Source: Cylindrotheca closterium
Taxonomy: Eukaryota > Bacillariophyta > Bacillariophyceae > Bacillariales > Bacillariaceae
Direction of reading: 5' to 3'
Assembly (NCBI GenBank): GCA_933822405.4
Contig: CAKOGP040000779.1
Coordinates: forward strand, 200,291-264,290
Length of the DNA: 64,000 bases
Every line of letters begins with the position of its first letter. Positions within the stretch are counted from its first letter, which is position 1. The translations under genes and the position numbers were made by a program. Under the pieces are notes generated by a model that was not told the origin of the DNA, did not search any database, and saw nothing but the letters and a program-made list of their open reading frames with translations. Shown here one piece after another: positions 42,631 to 53,072 of the stretch.

Positions 42631-43269
42631 TTTTTTATTTTTCGCAACCTTTTGTCGTATTCTTTTGCCAATTTTTCACGACCTTGTGATGATATTTTTT
42701 GGCCAATTTTACACAAACTTCCATATCGTTGCAATCATTTCACCACCTACTGTACCTTGCATCCCACAGCAATCATTCCGGGTACAGTAGTGCCTTTCCA
42801 TTTCTTCGCCCAGGAGCCACGTCAATGCAATGTACTGCTCAATGCGGCCTCCAGCAGTAACCAGCCGTACCATTGAGTTCCGCCGCTCTCTAGTCCTCGT
42901 CTTGCGGTCAACCCACCACGCGTACCTGGTACAATGATCACGAATGAGACTGACGCGGATTGCCTGATTAAGTTTACATATATATTCGAATATACCGGTA
43001 TAAAATATATAAGAACTGTGAATGCTATTTCTCCGTTTGCTGCCGGTAATTCGACTAGATATTGTTCGAACATCCTCGAATCTAAGAGATGTCCATTTGC
43101 GCTAAACGTATCATAAGTGCTGTTCCTAACCGGATATTAAACAACGTCATTGTGCGTGAGTTCAAACTGCGATTGCCATTTGAATGGAGGGCGGGAACTG
43201 GTTTTCATATTCTAACTTCTTCGACACAACCTTCTCACAAATTCAGTTGCTATCCAATTCAACACAATC
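42631..43269. other. Intergenic: 5S terminator and promoter of globin-like 1
   Basis: 639 bp. It begins with the T-rich pol III terminator, has a TACCGGTA site at 42993-43000, and ends with a promoter segment (about 43195-43245) resembling those of the two downstream globin-like genes. No gene. Confidence 0.45.
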
Positions 43270-43806
43270 ATGGCGAAAAAACGAAGCATCTTCCGAACCT
43301 CCAGCGCATTGATCGACTTTGAAGAATGCAAGTTCAAGAATAACATTGTGCAAAAGCTTGGCGGTGAAGACCAGTTTCAATTCTTGGTCATCTCCTTTTG
43401 CGAACGCATCCGAAACGATCGCTTGCTGAAGAAGTGCTACAAGAACCTCGATGACAAATCTCTCATTGATCTTCAAAAGGATATGATCCTGACATCCTTC
43501 GTGGATGTCTCACCAGCCGAATACGAAATTCTTCGATCCAAACTCATTTTGAGGCATCATCTCACCTTCCAAGAAGGCCGCCTTCCCCAGAAACAGTATG
43601 AAGCCTTGGAAAAGAATTTTGAAGATGCTATGAGAGATGTGTGGGTGGAAGAAGAAGTCTTGGAGCTATGTAGAGGCTACTTTGGAGCCATTGAATCGGT
43701 TCTCAAAGACTCCAGCTCAATGACTAGACGAAGTAAGATCGAAGATGACGCCTACGTCAACAGACTATCTTTTGGCATGACAGGCAAGCTTGCCTTTGTC
43801 CACTAG
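43270..43806 (+). CDS. Truncated-globin-like protein 1
   Basis: 178 aa, single exon, first of three tandem paralogs. The core resembles group 1/2 truncated hemoglobins: KLGGEDQFQFLVISFCERI (helix A/B region, usual form LGG...FY.R), a D-x-x-L turn, LQKDMILTSF, and LRHHLTF where the proximal His would lie, then a helical C-terminus. The usual B10 Tyr of FYxR is Cys in all three copies. There is no signal peptide, so a cytosolic location is likely. If heme-binding, roles in NO, oxygen or redox chemistry are possible. The match is by pattern and needs a profile search; an unrelated helical protein is the alternative. Confidence 0.6.
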   Translation: MAKKRSIFRTSSALIDFEECKFKNNIVQKLGGEDQFQFLVISFCERIRNDRLLKKCYKNLDDKSLIDLQKDMILTSFVDVSPAEYEILRSKLILRHHLTFQEGRLPQKQYEALEKNFEDAMRDVWVEEEVLELCRGYFGAIESVLKDSSSMTRRSKIEDDAYVNRLSFGMTGKLAFVH

Positions 43807-44547
43807 TGACACAACATGATGACACACTCGGTGTCACATTTGCCTGCCTGTGCAGTTTTCCATTCGTGGGAAGACTCACCAATTTAGATTTACCAATTCC
43901 TGTTGTAACAATTACAAATACTAGAGTACATACATTTTCTCCACACACATCATCTTCTACCGGTAGGCGGCCTACTTGTAGATACACCAACCGAACGCAA
44001 TATTGAAATCAATGCTCATCTTATATCTCTTTCTATATCTTTTTAAAATAAAAAAATATGATATTTGTTGAGGCGAAATAGGACTCAAGCATCCATATTC
44101 TGCAAACTGTATGAATGAAGGCATTCTTCAGCTCTGTATCAGCACCTCCCACTTCCCGCTCACAGCCCCTCCGGCCCCCCGTCTCAACCTTTTCAAAATG
44201 ACTGCAAATTTGAAAATCAAAATGACTGCAAATACTAACTTTATTCGCCTGAGTGAGTAAATGTGTTTCTCCGAAATAGAAAGAAACACCTTCGATATGA
44301 AAACCATCCAATTAATGCTGCGTCCGACTCAAGATTCCCAAAGTGACACACTTCGATTTTGATTAGTCGGAGCTCTGAGTGTTGCCGGAAAATTTAATCC
44401 AGTACATGTATCACTGTTACTCCTTTTTGCCAAAGTGAACGAGCTGGAAATATATCCCCCTGAGCTGGTTTTCACATTCCAAACTCTCTTCTCACAAATT
44501 TTAAAAATTTCACCCATAAATTTCCAAGCTATTATTTCATGACAATC
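43807..44547. other. Intergenic with duplicated promoter of globin-like 2
   Basis: 741 bp; TACCGGTA at 43958-43965. The second half (about 44130-44547) is a diverged copy of the region before globin-like 3: shared elements in order are CTCACAGCCC, TTTATTCGCC, GTGTTTCTCCG, AAAGAAACACC, TGCCGGAAAAT, ATCACTGTTACTCCTTTT-like, and GAGCTGGTTTTCACATTCCA. Confidence 0.6.
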
Positions 44548-45084
44548 ATGACGAGAAAACAAAGCATCTTCCGCAGCCCAAACGCGCTCGTCAACTTTGA
44601 CAAATCCAAGTTCAAAGACGATGTTGTGCAAAAGCTTGGAGGTGAAGATCAATTTCAATTCTTGGTCATCTCCTTTTGCGAACGCATCCGAGAGGATCGT
44701 TTGCTGAAGAAGTGCTACAAGAAGCTCGATGACAAGTCCCTCCTTGATCTGCAAAAGGACATGATCCTGACATCCTTCGTCGATGTCTTACCAGCCGAAT
44801 ACCAAACCCTTCGAGCCAAACTCATTTTGAGGCACCATCTCATCTTCAAAGAAGGCGGCTTTCCCAAACATCAATACGAAGCTTTGGAGAAGAACTTTGA
44901 GGATGCTATGAGAGAAGTTTGGGTGGGACAAGAAGTCTTGGAGCTATGCAAGGTTTACTTTGGAGCCGTTGAATCCATTCTCAAGGATTCCAGCTCCATG
45001 ACTCGAGAAAACAAGATCGAAGATGACGCCTACGTCAACAGATTGACTTACGGCATGACGGGAAAGCTTCTCTTTGTCCACTAG
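44548..45084 (+). CDS. Truncated-globin-like protein 2
   Basis: 178 aa from the ATG at 44548, which aligns with the starts of copies 1 and 3. Another in-frame ATG three codons upstream (44539) exists where copy 3 has ATC, so it looks like a later gain and could be used instead. The sequence is close to copy 3 (both begin with K-Q-SIFRSPNALVNF). Core motifs KLGGEDQFQFLVISFCERI and LRHHLIF are intact, with the same Cys at the B10 position. Small differences include VGQEVLELCKVYF. Function as for copy 1. Confidence 0.6.
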   Translation: MTRKQSIFRSPNALVNFDKSKFKDDVVQKLGGEDQFQFLVISFCERIREDRLLKKCYKKLDDKSLLDLQKDMILTSFVDVLPAEYQTLRAKLILRHHLIFKEGGFPKHQYEALEKNFEDAMREVWVGQEVLELCKVYFGAVESILKDSSSMTRENKIEDDAYVNRLTYGMTGKLLFVH

Positions 45085-45928
45085 CAGGCGACCCGTCGGA
45101 AGACCCACAACTAATTTTACCATCTCCTATTGCAACAATAGCAAACATTAGAAAATAAATATAATTATGCACCAGCCAAACTCATTTTCTAGTAGCTACA
45201 ATAAAACAGGCCACATTATTGTAAATTGCTACTAACAGTGGCCACCCTACTCATTTTATATATGTTGCCACTTTATTCATTACGGTATATCTGTTGAGGG
45301 CAAACATGACCCCCATCAACATTAACCTACAATATAATTCAGAACCTATATTCCAGCTCTCTGCTTGTACCTACGTATGAGGTATGAGTATCTCCCGTTT
45401 CCTTCTCACAGCCCGTCCGCTCTTCCGTCTCCCTTCTAAATGGTTATCGAATGATGACTTCAAAATGACTTGGTTGGGAAACAAAGCCGTTTACTTTATT
45501 CGCCCGGGTGGTTTCGTACATATTCAATATGTCATTTTGTGGGAAGTGTTTCTCCGTGCGCTCAAGCCAAAAGAAACACCTACTGTACGGCACAGAAACA
45601 ATCCATGTTTAACACTACTGCGGTCTTAAAATAGGAACTGGGTACACGTACCTATGGTACTGCCGGAAAATGCACTCCAGTGTGACATTTACTCCTTTTG
45701 GGACCCTTGGAGATGCGAAAATGGAAACTACGAATAATGCGAAAAATGCCCATAGGTACGGTAGGGATGTTCCTCGCCGGAAACATTACCCAACAAAAGT
45801 GACTTCTCAAGCGAATGCACGAACCGAGAGAATGTCTCCTGAGCTGGTTTTCACATTCCAAACTCTCTTCTCACAAATTCAAATTCAATTTCATTCATAA
45901 ATTTTCAAACTATCATTTCATCACAATC
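45085..45928. other. Intergenic with duplicated promoter of globin-like 3
   Basis: 844 bp. From about 45380 to the next start it repeats, in diverged form, the region upstream of globin-like 2, ending in GAGCTGGTTTTCACATTCCA at 45841-45860. The duplication unit therefore included gene plus about 0.4-0.5 kb of promoter. No other gene. Confidence 0.6.
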
Positions 45929-46465
45929 ATGTCGCAAAAGCAAAGCATCTTTCGCAGCCCCAACGCGCTCGTCAACTTTGAAAAATCCAAGTTCAAAGAC
46001 GACATTGTGCACAAGCTTGGAGGTGAAGATCAATTTCAATTCTTGGTCATCTCCTTTTGCGAACGCATCCGAGAGGATCGTTTGCTGAGGAAGTGTTACA
46101 AGGGTCTCGCTGAGAAGGACCTCCTTGATCTTCAAAAGGATATGATCCTGACATCCTTCGTCGATGTTTCACCAGCTGAATACCAAACCCTTCGGTCCAA
46201 ACTGATTTTGAGGCACCATCTCATCTTCAAAGAAGGCCGCTTTCCCAAACATCAATACGAAGCTTTGGAGAAGAACTTTGAGGACGCCATGAGAGAAGTC
46301 TGGGTGGAAGAAGAAGTCTTGGAGCTATGCAAAGGCTACTTTGGAGCCGTTGAATCCATTCTCAAGGATTCCAGCTCCATGACTCGACAAAACAAGATCG
46401 AAGACGACGCGTATGTCAACAGAGTTACTTACCGCATGACAGGCAAGCTTGCCTTTATCCATTAA
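45929..46465 (+). CDS. Truncated-globin-like protein 3
   Basis: 178 aa from the ATG at 45929, homologous to the starts of copies 1 and 2; the frame stays open upstream but without conserved sequence. Motifs are as in the other copies (KLGGEDQFQFLVISFCERI; LRHHLIF), with an AEKDLLDLQKDM segment unique to this copy. All three genes keep an open frame of the same length, so all seem to be under selection. The cluster sits downstream of the 5S gene on the same strand. Confidence 0.6.
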   Translation: MSQKQSIFRSPNALVNFEKSKFKDDIVHKLGGEDQFQFLVISFCERIREDRLLRKCYKGLAEKDLLDLQKDMILTSFVDVSPAEYQTLRSKLILRHHLIFKEGRFPKHQYEALEKNFEDAMREVWVEEEVLELCKGYFGAVESILKDSSSMTRQNKIEDDAYVNRVTYRMTGKLAFIH

Positions 46466-46917
46466 CGGGCGCGGGCGGTACAACCGTTCTGGCTGTCTTG
46501 TGCAGTTTTCCATCCGTTGTGGCTGGTGAAGAGGCGGAGAGCCAGCAGAACCAATTTTACCATGTCTCTTGTATAATAACAACAATATATCAAATAATAG
46601 AAAATAAACATGGATTTTCCACCAAACTCATCTTTCAGTGACTGCTGCAACCGATCACATCACAAGTTGCTACCGGTACACATTCAGGCCGTTCCTATGC
46701 GTTGTAACTCTTTTGCGGCACAACTAATGATAAACTATAAATGAAACAATTGACCAAATGATTGATTCGACGCAATGGACTCAATGAACTGGCCTGTCTG
46801 TCACTCGTTCTTTCTGAATCAATGTCGTCATCATAGTCGACTGTAAAGATCCACCTCCATACAGAATATAGTACTACCTCTCCTCTTCTTTGCCATTGAC
46901 ACTACAAGAAATCCACG
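46466..46917. other. Intergenic, promoter side of the lumen protein gene
   Basis: 452 bp; TACCGGTA at 46671-46678. No gene seen. Confidence 0.4.
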
Positions 46918-47829
46918 ATGCTCTCTCAACTGCGGTTTGGCATCCCTCTCTTCCTACTACTCGTTTGTGATGGAGAAGCTTATTCTGTCACACCCAACAA
47001 GCATCAACAAAAGATGCTTCCACCGACTCAAGGCAACTTGAACCAAAACAGAAGACATCTCTTGACCAATTTGGTTGGAATGACGTCTTCCATATTGATT
47101 GCATCATCATCATCATCATCTCCTTCCTTTGCGTTCGATGGATCTGGCAGCTCGGCTTATGCTGGTCGATCCCCTGCCACGAAGGCTGAATTGAAACGTC
47201 AGTACAAGGAACGGATTGTGGCCGATGTCCGAGACTTTAACACGCTCGGAAAGGCCATCAACAAGGGTGAAACGGAAGGGAGTGCCTGGGTCAACTTTTT
47301 CATTCAGTTCCAACGTAGAGAACCTGATGCAGTGGGTCGAACCTATGGAGCGTTGGTCGATCTGAGAGGAATTCGGTGAGTTTCTGCTTTCTTCTGTCGT
47401 TGAAGGACCAGCTATTTTTGTGGCAACCGTCAATTATGTTTTGCAGAAGCATGTATTCACTGACTCTTGTTATTTGATCTTTTTCCTTGAATAATCCAAA
47501 ACGATCATCGCTTATCGCAATCTGATTCTCCCACTCTTCATTTTAATTTAAAAAAATACCATCGTAGCATAAAAAAGGAAGAATTTGAAGGTGGCGACGG
47601 AATGCTCCTGGCCAATACCTTTACCAAGGCTGGCAAGCCACCGGACAATACACCTGCTGTCAAAAGTTTCAAGAAACTTTCGACTAGCTTTGATGCTATT
47701 GAAGAGGCTGGCAAACAGGGAGACGCCAAAAAGGCCGCGGCCGCATGGAGTAAAACCAAGTCGTTGTTGGAGGCTTTCTTGGCCGATGTGGAAATGCCGA
47801 GTTCCTTGGCGGATCCAATCTACAATTAG
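46918..47829 (+). CDS. Predicted thylakoid-lumen helical protein (PsbQ/Psb31-like?)
   Basis: Two exons: 46918..47375 and 47568..47829; 239 aa; intron of 192 nt (GTGAGT...GTAG). The presequence has three steps: a hydrophobic signal peptide (RFGIPLFLLLVCDGEAYS), a transit-like region, then a twin-arginine-type second signal (NRRHLLTNLVGMTSSILIAS) ending near SFAF. This pattern indicates passage through the plastid envelopes and then Tat import to the thylakoid lumen. The mature part is mainly helical: KRQYKERIVADVRDF, EGSAWVNFFIQFQRREPDAV, AVKSFKKLSTSFDAI, KKAAAAWSKTKSLLEAFL. Size and helix pattern resemble PsbQ-type extrinsic photosystem II proteins or diatom Psb31, but I cannot make that identification certain. 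Confidence 0.6.
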
Positions 47830-48426
47830 GTTATTATTGAACATATATGTTTACAAGACTGGGAGGGAATGCTCCCTGAGCGCAACAAGTCGACAGAGTC
47901 ACAGACGCGCGTATCCTCACCATGAGGAGGAAAGTCATCGGAAACAGAATGGATTCAGTACAGAATCAAAAATCATGTGATACAGCCAAGGATAAAGAAT
48001 AGGTACAATAAACTGAATTATTTTACTTGCGAGGTTATGTTGTGATGGAGAAAGGTAGGAAGTCTAAATATAAGTAAGGTTCCCAAAATGAAATGTTCCC
48101 GATCAAAATTTATTTTATGGCGCGCAATTGGTTCGACTCAACGGACTGTCACAGCCCCATAACCGCAGCAACAAAAATTGAAAATCAACCTGAATGTTTT
48201 CTTTCATTGTCTTTGCTCTTTGTCTTGTCCATCATTCCGTAGGTAGACAGTGAGAGATTCGTTCCTTCTATCATTTAAGCAACAGAAAGACAAGGGACAC
48301 TAACAAGCAATAAGCGCTGAGGACGAAAAAGGAAACTGCCTTAAAAAAATATAGCGCGACTGATTGTTCGAGAATCAAAGTTTTCATGTTCCAGGACTTC
48401 AGCGGAAATCTAGATCAATAGAAAGC
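47830..48426. other. Intergenic, promoter side of the SUMO protease gene
   Basis: 597 bp. No gene or distinctive element. The open frame upstream of the ATG at 48427 has no earlier in-frame ATG. Confidence 0.4.
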
Positions 48427-51400
48427 ATGGATCGTGCCAACATGCCGCGTCCCAAGTCAAGTCGAGGTCGTCATGATCGAGGCAATCAAAATGGCTCTCG
48501 CAGTAACAACAGACGCCGCACGCAAGATGACAGCATGGACTTTGAAGATGATCGACAGCCCACGCATCAGTCAAGTAGACACGAAAGGAAGAAATCACCG
48601 CTCAATGGTATGAATCCACTCCAGTTCACAAAGTCAGAGTACGCGCACGAAGCATTGGTAGCACCCGCAGTGAAATCGATATATGAAAGAAATGGAAGAA
48701 AGAAAGGCCAAAAAGTTGCTAGTCCTTTGGAAAGAGCGCAAATACTTCAAGGAGGGCCAAGCAGCAGTATGAGTGACAAAATTCCAAGAAAGGTCAGGTA
48801 TCGTGAGAAAGAACCGCCGAGTAATCCATCACTGGGGCAAACTCTTATTCAAGGGTTCAAGACGATATTTACTGGTAGGAAGCGATCTTCGGATGATTCC
48901 TCAACTTCCAACACTTCCAACAACAGCAAAAGACATAGGCGAAATGTCAAAACCGACAGTCTCGCAAACGTCCCACAAACAAGAAACAAGCTTAAGCAAC
49001 AAAATGGGGCACATAAGAAAGCCACCGAGGTCATTGATTTGGCAGATTCTGATTCCAATACAGAAGACGAAAGCACGGCCCAAAATCAACTGAAACGCAA
49101 TAGGTCAAAGCGAAAGTCAGATTTGTTTGCTGAAGTAGGTTCGAAGAAGCAAGCTGCCAAACCAGTGACCGAAAAGCCAACCACTGGTATCTATGGACTC
49201 CTTGGTCACGTGACACAAGAGGTAAAAGAAGCAGTTCCGGACACCCCATCGGATGACGATGGCGTCAAGGCCCAAAGTCCTACCAAGCATGCTCTTCACA
49301 GTGATGTTGATTCTTCGTCTTCTTCAGACGATGATAAGACAAAATCACCAGACGAACCAGATACAGTTCGGCGAAAATCATTACAAGAGCAGCAGCTAGA
49401 GAGAGAACGCCAAGGGCTCAAGGACGTCATTCGGAACAATCTTTACCAGACTTCCGATGTGGACGAGGCTGGTGGCAATCAAACAGAAGGGGATAGCGAC
49501 AGTGAAGAAAACTTCTCGTTTCTTCCCAAGGGTAGTGTACGAAAGAGCAAACCTGCCGCAAGACTCCAAGTGGCTCAGCACGCTGCCAAGACTCGAAAGA
49601 ATACGGATATGGAAGACATCAATAACTTTCACCAAAAGAAGAAGAAGGCTTCTCGAAAAGATGCTGCAGGAACCCAACCAATCGTATTGGATGTCGACGA
49701 CGATGAGAATGATGGTACCAACGCAAACACAAAAAGCAAATATTTCGAAAACAACGAACCGAGTGGCCATCCAAAAGTATTGCCCCACCCGGGCATGAAT
49801 TACCCCGACATACAGCATCCCGATATGCAGTACCACGACATGCAGTTGTACAACGCGAACGAACCAGGTCCGAAAACACCTTCCGATACAGCTCTACCTG
49901 CTGACTTGGCGGTAGGTAAAGATACCAGCACGGATGCCATTATGGCAGACTTTGATCAGAAGGTTGGGCAATGGAAAAATGGAGCAACGCCAAAATCGTC
50001 TTCGAGCCAGGCCGACGGCGAAGACGAAGACAAATTCTGGGGCGACATTGCCGCAAAACGGCAAAGTAAGAGCACGAACGAGGAATCATATAGTCCAGAA
50101 GATGCCAAGGCGTCTAGAAGGGCCCGAAAGATAGCACAGGTTGATGACGTCGCTATCGACACGGATTTCGAAATTACTCCAACGCGCAAGATGTCCAAAG
50201 ATCGGATACTCCAAAACGCATTGCGAAAAGTAGGTATGGATCCGTCAAGTCTTACGCTTCAAATTACCAAGGTAAATGGTGCCAAACCGAATGCGCGTAA
50301 GTACCGATGGCTCCTACCCGTGTTGATCTATTGTACGGTACCCTTAATCTCACTTTCTGATTGAATGCTACAGGAAAGGGAAAGCGCGTGATCCCAGGTG
50401 CCTCTACAGCAACGGAGGCACGTAGTCAAGAAACGACATCGTCTCAAGAATCCCGAGAGTTTTGTGCTAGGACTAGTGGTAGAAACAGTGGTAGGATATC
50501 GACACGCTATGGCACCAGATCGCATAGTAGTCAGGAGCGTGAGGATTACATCTTGGCGCAACAGATGCAGCAACAAGATGACATGCTGGAAGCAAGCAGA
50601 AGAAGAAACCAAGGGAGAACGTTGAAGAAGAAAAAGAAGCCAGCAACAAATGAGGACGAGCCGATCGTGCTTAGCAGCGACAGCGAGGAAGAGGACCATG
50701 AGGAACTCCATGACATGGAAGTGAGTGCAGTTGCGGTTTCATTTTCTTGCTTTTTAAACATTCTCATCATTGTTTGCTGCAGTACGATTTGTGTCGAATT
50801 GCTTTAGGAAAGAAGGTCTCTGGCAACGGCTGCCGGTTGACCTTTTCGCGTCGCAATAACCAGCTGATCCTATTTTTTAAGAGGCCAGGGCGTCGAGGAC
50901 GAAACTCAAACTACGGGGTAGAAGAGATTTCCTTCCAGCTGAATCGAGAAACTGTGAAAGAATTCAAATGCTACGAAAAGAAGGAAAGAGATGACGACGA
51001 ACCCTCTGCCCATTCCGTTGATTTCAACTTTGTAGCGATTCGAGCCATTCCGTGCGAAGGATCGAAAAATCTTGACAAACACCTGAATAAATACAAACCC
51101 GAAAGTGAAGATGCGCCAAAGAAGGAACGGTTTATCATACTTGAGTTTCCAGTAGATGCTGACTTTGATCATTTTCGCACCAAGATGGAAGACCATCTTG
51201 CTGAAATTTGCCATCTGGACAGGATCGATAAAGAAGAAGCGTTGTCATTTGCCGAGGCACTAGTCGACGACTCGCAGAGAATGGCAACATCTAGAATTGC
51301 AATTGAAACCCAGTCCTCATTTCTACAGGGACGTGGACCTGAAAATGTGCTTCTGGTGTATCCTTTTACCGGCGATCCAACAGAAATCGAAGCCGCTGCG

Positions 51401-52891
51401 GATGGCTTGCACGAGCCAAGCGGAAAGCTGAAGATCAACCGTGGTTACAGTTCGGACGAGTCGGACAACGAGTCGGATCAAGAAGAAGCCAGCAAAATGC
51501 ATATTTCGAATACTCCATCTGGAGACTTGGTCGATATGAAGGAAGACACAGTTTCAAAAGTGAAAGTGCGGCAGCACTATGTGACCTTGCGTGTCAAAGA
51601 TTACGAAAGACTCCAACCCGAAGAGTGGCTCAATGATTCTCTAGTTGACTTTTGGATGCAATGGTACGTATTACGCAGAAAGCGGATGTCGTTGGCTTCT
51701 CCATCATCCACATGGCTAATACGTCTTTGGAACTTCAAGGATTGCAAGAAGCGAGGACAAGAGCAACACCAATCTACATTTCTTCACGTCGCACTTCTAT
51801 TCGTCCCTTGCCGGGGGTGGGCCAGAAGCGGTGACATCTTGGACTGCCAAGAAGAATATCAACATATTTGAGAAAAAGTTCATTTTCATTCCGATCAACA
51901 AAGATCTTCACTGGTCGCTGTGCGCCGTTGTGAACCCTGGTTGCATCAGCAACTCATACGAGGCAGACCTTGACAAAAAGGCAAAGCTTGATGTTCCTTG
52001 CCTGATTTTCATGGATTCGTTGAGGATGCACAGAAAAGTTGCCATTCGGAAGAAGATTGAAAATTGGCTCAACTCGGAATGGGAACGGATAAACCCAGAT
52101 GCTGATAATACCAAGCCTTTCACCAAGGATAAGTTTCAATTGTTTACTCCAGCAGGTAAGGATGCGGATTGGGAAGCGACTAGCGTCCAGATATGCTAAA
52201 GATCTCACACACTGTCTCTTGTTGCGATGCAGTTCCAATGCAGAACAATACATGGGACTGTGGTGTCTTTGTTTGTCGATACGCATTAGCCATTTTCAAA
52301 TTGCGAAATCGCTCTTTCACGTTTCGAGATGTGCATGGTGATTCTCCTTTCTCCAGGCTTGTCGCTGGTGGTGCAGAATTCGACTTCAACATGAAGGATA
52401 TTGTCCGCTTTCGCGGAGAGTTCCAAACGCTGATCGAGAATCTTTCTGGGGTCTACTCCAGGTGGAAGCGTGAAGGAGAGAAACCAAACCCCAAAAGTGA
52501 CGATGCCGAGAAGAGCGGTGGACAAGAAGTGGAAACACACGAAGACAAAAGTAGTGATCAAGAAATGACTGACGCAACAAAGAATGCCGATCAAGTGACT
52601 GATTTGGTCCCATCGGAACAAAAAGCGACGTCGAGTCCTCCAAGCGGTAGCCCTGAGGATGAGTCGATGGACTTGGTCAACGAAAATGAAAGCACGTCAG
52701 TAGCGATCGAGGCGAATTCACCTCCTGACAGCGAGGACGTGGTAATCGAAAATGAAAGTGGTTCGGTTATAATTGAGGCGACTTTACCTCATGATAGCGA
52801 GGGCTTGGTCAACGAAAATGAGAGCGATTTCATAGCAACAGAGCATTATGCACCTCCTGATAGCCATAATGAAGTATTTGCCGACATATGA
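48427..52891 (+). CDS. SUMO-specific protease (Ulp/SENP, C48 family; SENP6/7-like)
   Basis: Five exons deduced: 48427..50296, 50374..50720, 50783..51663, 51740..52155, 52233..52891; 1390 aa. Exon 4 was placed by frame, giving DFWMQWIARSEDK followed by HFFTSHFYSSL, as expected for the family. The catalytic set is complete: His in KDLHWS (51909), Asp in IFMDSLR (52014), Gln in PMQNNTW, and nucleophile Cys in WDCGVFVC (52259). The long N-terminal half is charged, basic and probably disordered. It has three SUMO-interaction-like motifs (VIDLADSDS, PIVLDVDDD, PIVLSSDSEEED). It should remove or edit SUMO chains, probably in the nucleus. The C-terminal tail contains three 22-residue acidic repeats. 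Confidence 0.88.
52674..52875 (+). repeat. Three 66-bp coding repeats in the SUMO protease tail
   Basis: Units begin LVNENES or VVIENES and end with [PL]P.DSE/H; roughly LVNENESTSVAIEANSPPDS in the first. Acidic and variable. Confidence 0.75.
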
Positions 52892-53072
52892 TTGCTCGAA
52901 GAATCCACTCGGTCCAGTGTACGACAAAAATGCGACCGCTGCGACAGCCGTCTATAAATGAAATATTCAACACAGCATGCGTATGCAAGCAAACCAGCAC
53001 CACTAACACGAATTCTGGCAACGGAGTAATGGTTGTCTATCATTTATTATTGTACCTATCAGTATTATAACT

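Noticed and set aside
51664..51678. 15-nt intron (GTACGTATTACGCAG) in the SUMO protease
   Set aside because: Too short to be a spliceosomal intron. The acceptor at 51738-51739 gives the expected family sequence in frame.
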